DNA of 20,434 nt from Baffinella frigidus (GCA_026770585.1 MU646527.1:79001-99434); one strand, 5' to 3'. Counted from the stretch's first letter, positions 1-7,129 are shown. Numbers and translations: made by a program. Notes: generated by a model not told the origin, from the sequence alone.

Positions 1-240
1 GGAGGTGTAGAGAGGGTGTGGTGGAGGTGTAGAGAGGGTGTGGTGGAGGTGTAGAGAGGGTGTGGTGGAGGTGTAGAGAGGGTGCGGTGGAGGTGCAGAG
101 AGGGTGTAATGGAGGTGTAGAGAGGGTGTGGTGGAGGTGTAAAGAGGGTGTGGTGGAGGTTTAGAGAGGGTGTGGTGAGGTGTAGAGAGGGTGTGGTGGA
201 GGTGCAGAGAGGGTGTGGTGCAGCTGCAGAGAGGGTGTGG
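1..240. repeat. 22-bp minisatellite
   Basis: About ten tandem copies of a 22-bp unit (GGAGGTGTAGAGAGGGTGTG plus GT) run from the first base of the window, so the array probably extends beyond it. The first four units are nearly identical. Later ones carry point changes (a GTAAT variant near 107-110) and a one-base deletion near 177 before the pattern decays into GAGAGAGAG. The frames that read through it are repeat translations, not genes. Confidence 0.9.
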
Positions 241-285
241 TAGAGAGAGAGTGTCGCCTCTTCCCCTCGCTGTCCTGCTCAACTC

Positions 286-510
286 TAGCTTCCTGAATCC
301 TAGCATCCTGAACCATAACCTCCTGAACCACAACCTCCTGAAGCACCGCCTCCTGAACCATGCAGGCGCTGTGTGGGCGAATGACGGAGGTCCTGCTGAA
401 CCCTAGCCCCCTGAACCCTAGTCTCCTGAACCATCGCCTCCTGAACCACAACCTCCTGAACCATAACATCCTGAACCACAACCTCCTGAGCCATCGTCTC
501 CTGAACCGCG
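286..510. repeat. 15-bp minisatellite (CTCCTGAACCATAAC) upstream of exon 1
   Basis: Degenerate copies of a 15-bp unit, roughly CTCCTGAACCATAAC, fill this stretch and end in GCGCAG directly before position 514. That AG could act as a 3' splice acceptor. At 362-385 the array is interrupted by a near copy of the start of the downstream exon (GCGCTGTGTGGGCGAATGAC and following). The array is either the end of an upstream intron or the 5' leader of the split gene. Confidence 0.85.
362..385 (+). repeat. Partial copy of the exon 1 start inside the upstream minisatellite
   Basis: GCAGGCGCTGTGTGGGCGAA and the following TGACGGAG match 510-537 with one difference. The copy is preceded by CAG and followed by GTCCTG, so it could in principle be read as a tiny exon. 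It is more simply explained as a duplicated junction fragment. Confidence 0.75.
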
Positions 511-528
511 CAGGCGCTGTGCGGGCGA

Positions 529-3500
529 ATGACGGAGAGGTTCTACGACGAGAAGGAGTTCTTCTCCTCGCAGCTGCTCTTCGGCCGGTACCCCACTGTT
601 ACTAAAGTTAACACAGGTTACTAAAGTTAATAGAGGTACTAAAGTTAACAGAGGCACTAAAGTTAACAGAGGGTCCACTTTTAACAGAGGGTCCACTTTT
701 CCGGTACTCAACTGTTACCGCACGAGAATGCTAGAGGGGCCTATTTTTAAAAAATGCTTTTACAAGTGGCATGTGTGTAGTAATTTTCGTGAGGTTGGTC
801 ACGTAACTCTGCGAAATTAGCACAGTCACGAGGTTGGTTACGTTATCCTGGTACAAATATTCACAACCCCACTCGTGAACAGGATCTTCCAGCATTCTCG
901 AGTGGTACTACAGTTGACAACAGAGGGTCCACTTTTGCTTTGGGACGTCTCCCTCTCGACGATTGTCTCAGTGAGCAGCGCTCTCTCCTCGCAGCTGCTC
1001 TAGGGTTTGCGTACTACACAGCGGACTTCGAAATGATTTTGAATAACCCCTAATCGATAGGACCTAGGAACCCACGGTAGACAACCCGTAGGGACATGAG
1101 GGGTTCCTACAGAGGAAAGGTGGCACGATTTGGGCCGAAAATCCCTTCGTAGCACGCTGTGTGGTAGGGCGTGCGTAATAGCTGTCTCTCTGCACTTACT
1201 AAGGTTTAGGCGTTAGGGTGTGCGGTTCAAGGTTCAGGGGTAAGGGTGGACACCCCTGATGTTCGGTCGGTACTAGGGTTTGTGGTTCAGGTTCGGTACC
1301 ACGGATTTAGAGTTCCCTAAACCCTCAACCCTGGTTGCGTTGAGGGTTTAGGCTCAACACCGCTATTTTGGCATGCGGTAGCACCCTGCAGTACCGCATA
1401 CCGCGGCACTAACCTGCGAAATATGTCTGGTTCCGTAATTAGGGACCACTTCCAAGATTGCCGCCTTGTGTCCGAGGAACGCCGTGGAGATGTCCTTGCT
1501 CGAACCTCTCGCACACACTCTCCTCAATCACGTGCCCCCAAGAATCACGTGACCCCAAGATCCTGGGGGTCTGAAAAGATTCGTAGTCAACCGAGTGGGG
1601 GGGGGGGGTTGTTCCGAACCCCAAACCCCGTGTGGTGTTTGTTCCGAACCCCAACCCCCGTGTGCAGATTCGACAACCCCGCGCCGGTTAAGGAGTTCCT
1701 CTTCCCCGCCATGTGTGAGGTGTGCCCCCACAACCCGAAACCCGAAACCCGAAACCCGGAACCCGAAACCCGGAACCCGAAACCCGGAACCCGGCACCCT
1801 GAACCCGAAACCCGGAACCCGAGACCCGAACCCCGAAACTCGAAACCAGAAACCCGAAACCCGAGACCCGGAACCCGGAACCCGGAACCCGACACCCTGA
1901 ACCTGAAACCCGTCTTCCCCGCCATGTGTGAGGTGTGCCCCCACAACCCGAAACCCGAGACCCGGAACCCGAGACCCGGAACCCGGAACCCTGAACCCGA
2001 GATCCGGAACTCGAAACCCGAGACCCGAAACTCGAAACTAGAAACCCGAGACCCGAGACCCGAGACCTGGAACCCGGAACTCGAAACCCGAGACCCGAAA
2101 CCGGAACTCGAAACCCGGAACCCGAAACCAGGAATCAGAAACCCGAAACCCGAGACCCGGAACTCGGAACCCGAAACTCGAAACCCCAAACCCCAAACCC
2201 GACACCCTGAACCCGAAACCCGAAACCCAAAACCCCAAACCAGAAACCCCAAACCCCAAACTCTGAACACAAGAACACAAGAACACAAGAACGCAAGACC
2301 CTCAACCCCAAACCCCAAACCCCAAACCCCAAACCCCAAACCCCAAACCCCAAACCCCTCGCGGCAGTACGTGGAATACTACGTGAAAATGATGAAGGAG
2401 CAGACACCCAACGAGGACCCGGCGTTCATGGCCAAGATCGAACAACTCCACGTGCGCTCCCCACTCCCGAGGACACGCTCCGCTCCCCCACACCCGAAAA
2501 CACGCTCCCCACACCCGAACCCCGACTGTCTTAGGATCCTCAAACCCGACTGTCTTATTATCAGTCTACTCCCGGTTCTGTTGACGTATACCACTGGGTA
2601 TGTGTACGTATATCTACCCGCCATAGCCACAACCAACGAGGACCCGGCGTTCATGGCCAGGATCGAATAACTCCACGTACGTTCCCCAAACCCGAAAACA
2701 CGCTCCTCACACCCGAAACCCGACTGTCTTAGTATCCGCAAACACGACTGTCTTATTATCAGTCTACTCCTGGGTCTGTATGCGTATACCACTGGGTCTG
2801 TATACGTATATGTAGTGGCGTGGTCTGAGTTTCCAATCCTACCCGCACTAGCCGCACTAGACAAACCCAACAAAGACCCGGCGTTCATGGCCAAACTCGA
2901 ACAGCTCTACGTGCTCCTGCCCAAACCCTGAGTCCTTACCCCCAACCCCAAACCCCCAAAACCCATCCCGCAAAACCCAAAACCCAAAACCCAAAACTCA
3001 AAACCCAACACTCAAACCCCAACACTCAAAACCCAAGACCAAACACTCAAAATCCAAAACCCAAAACAGGAGAAGTACGACCAGTACAGCGCGGAGAAGG
3101 ACCCAGCAGCCGCGCTCTTCGCGGCCAACTGGGTACACCATAAACCCTCAACTCTCAACCCTGAAACCTAATCCCCAAACCCAAAACCCAAAACCCAAAA
3201 CCCAAAACCCAAACCCCAAACCCCACACACCAAACACCAAACACCAAACACCAAACACCAAACACCAAACTCCACAAACCCAAAACCCAAAACCCAAAAC
3301 CCAAAACCCAAAACCCAAAACCCAAAACCCAAAACCCCAATCCCAAACCCCAAACCCAAAACCCAAAACCCAAAACCCAAAACCCCAACCCCAAACCCCA
3401 AACCCCAAACCCAACACGGCAGGGGCACGACTGGGCAGAGAGCTTTGTGTACGACTTCCTCTTCGACAAGGCCGAGGTACCACACCAGAACGCCAGAGCG

Positions 3501-5423
3501 GCCTAATTAAAACCAGGGTGCTTTAAAAAGCGGGCATTTGTGTGTAGTAACTTGCGTTGATTGGTCACGTTACTAGCCATACATTGGCCAGTCACGAAGT
3601 TGGAATACCTTATCCTGGTACAAATATCTACAACCCCACATATAATTAGGCCCCTCTAGCATTCTCGAGTGGTACGTCTTGGTTCTTGCTTCTCGGTTGG
3701 TGCTTTTTGAGGAGCTGGCATGTAACCAGCGGCGTTGGTATTTGTGTGGAATATGACCGCGCCGCAGTAACCACACACGCACTTGTCATGGTAGAGCGCG
3801 TGTCCCACAGAGCGGGCTTCCAAGGGATTTTCGGGCTCTGAGAGCCCGAGTTTCCGTCACCTTATCCGTAGGACCCCCCCCCTATGTCCCTACTGATTGC
3901 CTACCGTAGGGTCCTATGTCTTATCGCTTAAGGGTTATTCGAAATCCCTTCGAAGTCCGCTGTGCGGCATTTCCAAGGTACGCATCCAACATTTTTGCGC
4001 ATGAATGGCTCCAATTGCTGGCTTTTGGCGAGTTTCCTGGGAAAGAATCGAAGAATCAACTTTAGGCAGATTTCCACTTACATGTCACCTGGCGTGGCGG
4101 GGGGCTTCAAAACGTAGAGCCGCACACCCCCCACAGAAGCCCACAGGAGGCCTATCCCACACAGCGGCCATAAGTGATCAGACATACGACCCTACGGTCG
4201 TATGACATACGACCCTACGGCCTTACCCCATAAGCGATCAGACATACGACCCTACGGCATTGAGGCCGACGGGGGCAAGGGGGGCTCCTACGGATAAGGT
4301 AACGGAAAGTCGGCGCGAAATGGGCGGAAAATTCATTCGTAGCCCGCTGTGTGGTTCATTCGGGTGTGTTGGTTGGCAATATCTACAAATACGTTTCGCC
4401 AATTTGCGGGGGGGGGACTCCGCCCTTTTCCAAGCTGGCTGATATTTTCAGTGTGGAGCAGACTTGGCGTGCATCCGTGCCGTGCCGCACGGGCTTTCAC
4501 ATAGTTAGAGGCATTCTTGGCACAGGGGTACCTGTACCTCGCTCATAAGAAAGCGCCCCCCCCCCCTAGGACCACGGTAGGGCCCTAGGCGTAGCCCTAC
4601 TGTAGGGTCCTGGGAGGAGGCAATTTCTTATGAGCGAGGTGCCCCTGTAGAGGCGTTCCTGGTACAGGGGTACCTCGCTCATAAGAAACCGCCCCTCCCT
4701 AGGACCCTACAGTAGGACCATGCCCATGGCCCTTCGGTGGTTCTAGGAGGGGGGGGGGTTCTTATGAGCGAGGTACCCCTGTACTGGACCTGCCACGACA
4801 GAGGGCTCAACTGCACTTGTGTGAGCAAGCGTTGGATACCGCCCTGGGGGTTGTTGTCGCTAACACATTCAACGACGCCGTCCATAAGTGGCTCTACGCC
4901 ACTGGTCCAGAGTGTCTCTTGGTAGCTTTGCACTGGAGGCCGCGAAACAAGTTTCAATCGCAGCCATCGAAGCCTTCACACCCTCAACCCTACAGGGATA
5001 CCTCGATTACAAGAAAACGTCACCCCCCTAGGACGACCATAGGGCCCTAGGCATAGCCCTACTGTAGGGTCCTACGGGGAGGCGTTTTCTTGTGATCGAG
5101 GTACCCCTGTAAACTTTGGTGCACTCAACCCTAAACCCTAAACCCTGAACCAGGTGCCCGCAGGAGGCAGCAAGTTCATCAAGCGCGCACCCACTCCTTG
5201 CGTCATGGACCCATCCGAACGTGTCGCTGCGCCATTAGTCCAAGGGGTTCTCTGCGACACTAGTCCTTGCTCGCGCATCTCGCGTCGAGCCTAGCCTCGG
5301 TCCCGAGGCGATGAAGCCATGAAGCCATACCATGACGCCACCGAAGCCAGGAACCCTAAACCCTAAACCCTGAACCAGGTGCCCGAAGGAGGCAGCAAGT
5401 TCATCAAGCCCGGCCCCAAGTAG
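529..5423 (+). CDS. Split gene for an unrecognised 118-residue protein; introns made of telomere-like repeats and small TIR elements
   Basis: I do not recognise this protein family. The model rests on splice sites and phase. Exons: 529-587 (ATG at 529, MTERFYDEKEFFSSQLLFG), 1668-1719 (FDNPAPVKEFLFPAMCE), 2368-2451 (starts YVEYYVKMMKEQ), 3070-3132 (starts EKYDQYSAEKDP), 3423-3476 (GHDWAESFVYDFLFDKAE) and 5379-5423 (VPEGGSKFIKPGPK, stop TAG). Intron 1 is phase 2 and its junction rebuilds an Arg codon; the other four introns are phase 0. Every intron begins GT and ends CAG. Together this gives 357 coding bases in 4.9 kb. The exons are rich in aromatic and acidic residues and prefer G or C at third positions, unlike the introns. 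No signal peptide or membrane segment is visible. Exon 1 may instead begin at 514 after a CAG acceptor (adding ALCGR), since a TGA in that frame lies at 502-504. An extra phase-0 exon at 4802-4921 is possible. I am fairly sure the exons belong together, less sure of the start. Confidence 0.6.
585..720. repeat. 18-bp minisatellite at the start of intron 1
   Basis: Five to six copies of an 18-bp unit, TACTAAAGTTAACAGAGG, start directly after the exon 1 donor, with later units changing to GTCCACTTTTAACAGAGG. The array is bracketed by CCGGTACCCCACTGTTAC at 585-602 and CCGGTACTCAACTGTTAC near 701-718. The array therefore seems to have arisen by duplication of sequence at the splice donor. Confidence 0.8.
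721..904. mobile_element. Small TIR element, family A (CACTCGAGAATGC ends), copy 1
   Basis: A 184-bp non-coding element. Its left end CACGAGAATGCTAGAGGGGC is the inverted counterpart of its right end CCAGCATTCTCGAGTG, with two bases missing on the left. It aligns along its whole length with 3481-3671, sharing TGTGTGTAGTAA, TTGGTCACGT, TTATCCTGGTACAAATAT and CACAACCCCA. GTAC follows the right end at 905-908, but the left flank has decayed. It is a non-autonomous DNA element in intron 1; the superfamily cannot be assigned. Confidence 0.8.
983..1000 (+). repeat. Copy of an exon 1 fragment within intron 1
   Basis: TCTCCTCGCAGCTGCTCT repeats the 3' part of exon 1 (564-581), then diverges into AGGGTTTGCGTAC. 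It is one of several exon pieces found in the introns of this gene. Confidence 0.6.
1014..1166. mobile_element. Small TIR element, family B (CTACACAGCGG ends), copy 1
   Basis: The left end CTACACAGCGGACTTCGAAA pairs imperfectly with the right end CCTTCGTAGCACGCTGTGTG. The centre carries the motif TAGGACCTAGG and CCACGGTAG. The reverse complement of 3806-3964 aligns over the full length (GATTTTGAATAACCC, GTAGGGACAT). It lies in intron 1 of the split gene and has no coding capacity. Confidence 0.75.
1203..1352. repeat. Degenerate telomere-like repeat with a strand flip
   Basis: Decayed TTTAGGG-type units (GGTTTAGGCGTTAGGG, GGTTCAGGGG) lead to a point where CCTAAACCCTCAAC at 1316-1329 faces GTTGAGGGTTTAGG at 1339-1352. 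These form a 14-bp perfect stem, so the repeat changes strand here. It lies inside intron 1. Confidence 0.6.
1353..1667 (+). other. Remainder of intron 1, unassigned
   Basis: No repeat family or gene is recognised at 1353-1590. Features are a duplicated AATCACGTG at 1528 and 1552, a G run near 1597-1609, and two copies of TTGTTCCGAACCCCAA just before the acceptor GTGTGCAG at 1660-1667. A reading frame open from 1423 runs through into the next repeat array only because the 7-bp units lack stops in that frame. Confidence 0.5.
1729..2365 (+). repeat. Intron 2: 7-bp telomere-like array (CCCGAAA, CCCGGAA, then CCCCAAA)
   Basis: After the donor GTGTGCCCCCACAA the intron is a run of 7-bp units, mainly CCCGAAA, CCCGGAA, CCCGAGA and CTCGAAA. 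It becomes a homogeneous CCCCAAA block at about 2305-2358 and ends at the acceptor GCGGCAG. A copy of the exon 2 end plus donor (1913-1963) splits the array in two. Units are plant-type telomere variants homogenised in blocks. Frames on both strands read through without stops and are not genes. Confidence 0.9.
1913..1963 (+). repeat. Duplicate of the exon 2 / intron 2 junction
   Basis: TCTTCCCCGCCATGTGTGAG followed by GTGTGCCCCCACAACCCGAA repeats 1700-1750 exactly, covering the last six codons of exon 2 and the first bases of the intron. The unit that was duplicated is about 213 bp. No acceptor of similar quality precedes the copy, so it is probably not used as an exon. Confidence 0.85.
2409..2921 (+). 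repeat. Tandem repeat of about 230 bp, containing the exon 3 end in three copies
   Basis: The unit starts inside exon 3 at 2409 and recurs at 2634 and, partially, at about 2868. Each copy contains GACCCGGCGTTCATGGCC and a CTCCAC or CTCTAC end followed by a GT donor. The first two also share CGACTGTCTTATTATCAGTC and TATACCACTGGGT. The second copy has a stop (GAATAA) and is a dead exon fragment. The third keeps an open frame ending in a possible donor, so it could serve as an alternative exon. Confidence 0.8.
2922..3066 (+). repeat. End of intron 3: CCCAAAA-type 7-bp array
   Basis: After the third exon fragment the intron is CCCAAAA, CTCAAAA and ACTCAAA units up to the acceptor AAAACAG at 3063-3069. 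The variant differs from the CCCGAAA type that dominates intron 2. Confidence 0.85.
3139..3415 (+). repeat. Intron 4: CCCAAAA telomere-like array
   Basis: Almost the whole 290-bp intron between the donor GTACAC at 3133 and the acceptor ACGGCAG at 3422 is 7-bp repeat: CCCAAAA blocks around a homogeneous CACCAAA run at about 3225-3268. The reverse frames with FGFWVLGFGFW repeats are translations of this array. Confidence 0.9.
3477..3675. mobile_element. Family A TIR element, copy 2, with GTAC target duplication at the exon 5 donor
   Basis: The 191-bp element at 3481-3671 starts CACACCAGAACGCCAGAGCG and ends CTCTAGCATTCTCGAGTG. It is flanked on both sides by GTAC (3477-3480 and 3672-3675). The left GTAC is also the 5' splice site of the intron following exon 5. 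It aligns along its length with 721-904. The exact GTAC duplication supports a cut-and-paste insertion, and it occurred at or created the splice donor. Confidence 0.85.
3806..3964. mobile_element. Family B TIR element, copy 2
   Basis: The left end CACAGAGCGGGCTTCCAAGG mirrors the right end CCCTTCGAAGTCCGCTGTG. Inside are a short palindrome GGGCTCTGAGAGCCC and the central motif CCTACCGTAGGGTCCTATG. It is the inverted counterpart of 1014-1166 and lies in intron 5. Confidence 0.8.
4157..4354. mobile_element. Family B TIR element, copy 3, with internal duplication
   Basis: The outermost 11 bp pair well: CCACACAGCGG at 4157 and CCGCTGTGTGG ending at 4354. The right half (CTCCTACGGATAAGGTAACG) matches the other copies. 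The left half was replaced by three tandem pieces with the core GACATACGACCCTACGG, two of them preceded by CATAAGYGATCA, which makes this copy longer (198 bp). Confidence 0.8.
4355..4522. other. Intron 5 interval, unassigned
   Basis: A possible acceptor TATTTTCAG at 4443-4451 is followed by CGADLACIRAVPHGL in one frame, but no matching donor is seen. A G run lies near 4409-4417. The end, AGAGGCATTCTTGG, is repeated after the next element as AGAGGCGTTCCTGG (4649-4662). Confidence 0.35.
4523..4647. mobile_element. Family C hairpin element (CAGGGGTACC ends), copy 1
   Basis: The ends CAGGGGTACC and GGTGCCCCTG continue into inverted arms (CTCGCTCATAAGAAAGCG against TTTCTTATGAGCGAGG). The centre holds CCTACTGTAGGGTCCTGGG. 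The left arm contains a C run. No coding capacity. It lies in intron 5 beside copy 2. Confidence 0.88.
4665..4781. mobile_element. Family C hairpin element, copy 2
   Basis: The arms CAGGGGTACCTCGCTCATAA and TTATGAGCGAGGTACCCCTG are perfect inverted repeats flanked by TA on both sides (4663-4664 and 4782-4783), consistent with a TA target duplication. The centre reads CTAGGACCCTACAGTAGGAC. Confidence 0.92.
4802..4921 (+). CDS. Possible extra exon of the split gene (40 codons, unrecognised)
   Basis: Between CGACAG and GTAGCT lies a 120-base open stretch whose frame 1 reads RAQLHLCEQALDTALGVVVA and continues for 20 more residues (ending PECLL). It is phase 0 at both ends, so it would fit between exons 5 and 6. 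It looks like an amphipathic helix. Just after it, in another frame, ALEAAKQVSIAAIEAFTP follows at 4930-4983, as if one helical region had been broken by a frameshift. It could be a real alternative exon or a gene relic between elements. Confidence 0.3.
4993..5109. mobile_element. Family C hairpin element, copy 3 (variant arms)
   Basis: The ends are CAGGGATACCTCGATTACAA and TTGTGATCGAGGTACCCCTG, with TA on both sides (4991-4992 and 5110-5111). The arms read TCGATTACAAGAAAACGTC instead of TCGCTCATAAGAAACCGCC, so this is a subfamily whose two arms changed together. The centre CCTACTGTAGGGTCCTACG is shared. Confidence 0.88.
5124..5183 (+). repeat. Duplicate of the final acceptor and start of exon 6
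   Basis: CCCTAAACCCTGAACCAG then GTGCCCGCAGGAGGCAGCAA and GTTCATCAAG match 5365-5408 with one difference. The first ten codons agree with exon 6 (VPAGGSKFIK against VPEGGSKFIK). The frame then diverges and runs to a TAG about 100 bp on. Splicing here would give an alternative, longer C-terminus. Confidence 0.8.
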
Positions 5424-5458
5424 CGCGGACGGTTACATTTCGTAACGGACGCGGGGAC

Positions 5459-5576
5459 GGGCCCGCCTCGGGAGAGCATGGGGCGGGCCCGCCTCGGGAT
5501 GCGGAAACGTGCGGGCCACGGACGGGCCCGCCTCGGAACAGATCGTCCCGCATCGGGACTGATGGGCCCGCCTCAG
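5459..5576 (+). repeat. Four copies of GGGCCCGCCTCGG just downstream of the split gene
   Basis: Copies of GGGCCCGCCTCGG start at 5459, 5485, 5524 and 5564 (the last reads GGGCCCGCCTCAG), with a weaker CGTCCCGCATCGG at 5544. Spacing is irregular (26, 39, 40 bp), so it is not a simple tandem array. The block begins 36 bp after the TAG at 5421-5423, probably in the 3' untranslated region. Confidence 0.7.
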
Positions 5577-5637
5577 AGGAGTGAGAAAGGGTGTGAGGGT
5601 GCTAGTGCTCACGGCGCTGGTCCGCAGGCGTTGGCTA

Positions 5638-5755
5638 CAGGGGTACCTCGCTCATAAGAAACCGCCCCCCCCCCCAGGACCACCCTATGACCCTAGACAT
5701 GGTCCTACTGTAGGGTCCTAGGGGAAGGCGGTTTCTTATGAGCGAGGTACCCCTG
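5638..5755. mobile_element. Family C hairpin element, copy 4
   Basis: Near-perfect arms CAGGGGTACCTCGCTCATAA and TTATGAGCGAGGTACCCCTG are flanked by TA (5636-5637 and 5756-5757). The centre is CCTACTGTAGGGTCCTAGG. An 11-C run follows the left arm. Confidence 0.93.
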
Positions 5756-5757
5756 TA

Positions 5758-6352
5758 GGCGAGGTGCGCAGTGCGGGGGGGCGCCCGTCGGCCCTCGGAG
5801 ATCAGAGTATGCCTCACATACAAGTCGGTTCGGTTTATTAACGGCCCAAACGGTTCCCGAGGTTGAGAGAACACATCGGAGTCGTTGTGAATAAATAGAA
5901 GCAGAGCTGCTTCTCGGTGCCTAACGATGGGGCGCGTGTTCTCTTCCACAGAGACCGGCCCGCCCGAGCACGCCGCCCTGCCCCCGCCACCCCCGCCTTC
6001 GGGACACTGCCCCACTCCCCACGACTCCCCTGTTGGTGCGTTTTTTTGGCCGAAAATGCGCCAGCCTCATTCTTCGAGGTACGAAATGTAAGCCAATGTT
6101 TTCCTGGGGGAAACGCTCGGTGCGTACTTCTTACACAAGGAAGCTGGAGAGAAACACTTTGTTTGATCTTGTTATTTGTTAACAACATCAGGGAGCACGC
6201 TTGCTCCACGCTTCTGAACAATTAAGAACATCCATCCTCGTCCTCACTGCCCTCGCTGCTCTCGCTGCCCCCTCCGTGGTCACATCGCCCTCAAGACTGT
6301 TCAGGGTTCTCGCCAAATGCGCTAGCTCCATTCTCCGGGGGGGTACAGGGTA
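5758..6352. other. Interval without a recognised gene
   Basis: A 54-codon frame starts at ATG 5927 (MGRVFSSTETGPPEHAALPP) and ends at 6091, with a proline-rich middle; it resembles no family I know. AATAAATAG at 5890 could be a poly(A) signal. From about 6240 to 6340 the sequence matches, inverted, the dispersed repeat at 15038-15180 (GCTAGCTCCATTCTCCGG). Nothing else is supported. Confidence 0.4.
6240..6340 (-). repeat. Dispersed repeat fragment related to 15038-15180
   Basis: CTGCCCTCGCTGCTCTCGC, CCGTGGTCAC, AGACTGTTCAGGG and GCTAGCTCCATTCTCCGG are, in reverse complement, the segments of 15038-15180. A second piece, CCTCACTCTCAGATCCAGAT near 6615 followed by GTCCGTGGTCAC, matches the adjoining part of that copy. 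The family is split in this region. Confidence 0.65.
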
Positions 6353-6498
6353 CAGGGGTACCTCGCTCATAAGGCGCCGGGATTCTGAGAACGCCCGCCC
6401 TCTTTTTCTTAATTATGAAAAAACGCAGGGGAAATGAACTACCTCTCTTTCCCATGTATTGAGAAACGCACGAAAAACGCCCGCCTTTGCCCTGATTG

Positions 6499-6522
6499 CC
6501 CCCCCCCCCCCCCCCCCCCCCC
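6499..6522 (+). repeat. C homopolymer, 24 bases
   Basis: An uninterrupted run of 24 C follows CCTGATTG. Its length may not be reliable in an assembly. C runs are also typical of the left arms of family C elements. Confidence 0.95.
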
Positions 6523-6669
6523 TCTGAACGCTGCAGTCGACACACCGCACCCCCTCACTCTCAGATCACTCCTCGTCTTCACCGCTGCCCCCCCCCCCTC
6601 ACACTTGCCACCCCCTTCTCCCTCACTCTCAGATCCAGATTCAGGGTCCGTGGTCACCTTAATAGGGTA

Positions 6670-6819
6670 ACGTCCTGAAAACCGGGTAGTTAAGCATACG
6701 GTATTGCCTACGGTAGGCCGTAGGGCTCCTAGGACCTGATGTCTCGTAGGACCCCACCTAAACCCCTACGGCCTACCGTAGGCAATACCGTAGGCTCAAC
6801 TACCCGGTTTTCAGGACGT
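6670..6819. mobile_element. Family D hairpin element (ACGTCCTGAAAACCGGGTAG ends)
   Basis: A 150-bp near-perfect palindrome: ACGTCCTGAAAACCGGGTAG at the left pairs with CTACCCGGTTTTCAGGACGT at the right. The arms continue as ACGGTATTGCCTACGGTAGG against CCTACCGTAGGCAATACCGT. TA flanks it at 6668-6669 and 6820-6821. The loop has TCCTAGGACC. The stem is so well conserved that the insertion is probably recent. Confidence 0.93.
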
Positions 6820-6839
6820 TAGCCTATGAACCTCGCCGT

Positions 6840-6896
6840 TTGAGGTCCGTGAGTTTACTGATTACTGATTACAGGATTTATTGAAGAGGGTTCGTG
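6840..6896. repeat. Dispersed repeat GATTTATTGAAGAGGGTTCG
   Basis: TTACTGATTACTGATTACAG and GATTTATTGAAGAGGGTTCG resemble GTTTCCGATTACTGAATTTA and TTAAAGAGGGTTCGC at 9700-9734. This is a short dispersed family of unknown nature. Confidence 0.5.
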
Positions 6897-7129
6897 AGCA
6901 AATGCCCGCCTTCTCTTTCTTATTTATTATCAAGAAACGAATTGAGAAACTCACCTCAGAAACGCCCTGTTTCGTAGTTCAAAAAATGAACTCAGAAGAC
7001 TCCAGGAAAACGGGGGCACATTCCTATTGATAAAGAAACGCAGGAAAAACGATCGCATGTTTTCCAAAATGAAAAACCGCCACCCCTCAAAATGCTTCGT
7101 TCTCAGAACCGTTTCTTCTGGACGAGGTG

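Larger units (their letters stand above)
6353..7129. mobile_element. Large family C-related element, composite and interrupted
   Basis: It begins with CAGGGGTACCTCGCTCATAA, preceded by TA. It contains short palindromic modules such as CTTTTTCTTAATTATGAAAA and AACGCCCGCC motifs shared with 7130-7542 and 10388-10912. The right end GGACGAGGTG stops where the next element begins, so it looks truncated. It carries a 24-C homopolymer, a dispersed-repeat piece and the separate hairpin element at 6670-6819. Boundaries on the right are uncertain. Confidence 0.55.

Noticed and set aside
1-510. CRISPR-like spaced repeats
   Set aside because: The units are contiguous minisatellites without unique spacers, in eukaryotic DNA.
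1423-2670. Longest plus-strand open frame (415 codons, PETRNP repeats)
   Set aside because: It is a read-through of the CCCGAAA array, which lacks stops in this frame, joined by chance to flanking sequence. Exons 2 and 3 of the split gene lie in it, but splice sites and phase support short exons instead.
1528-3485. Minus-strand frames rich in FGFRVSGFGFRV or FGFWVLGFGFW
   Set aside because: Translations of 7-bp repeats on the reverse strand; the same pattern occurs at 13951-14316. No start context, domain or splice support.
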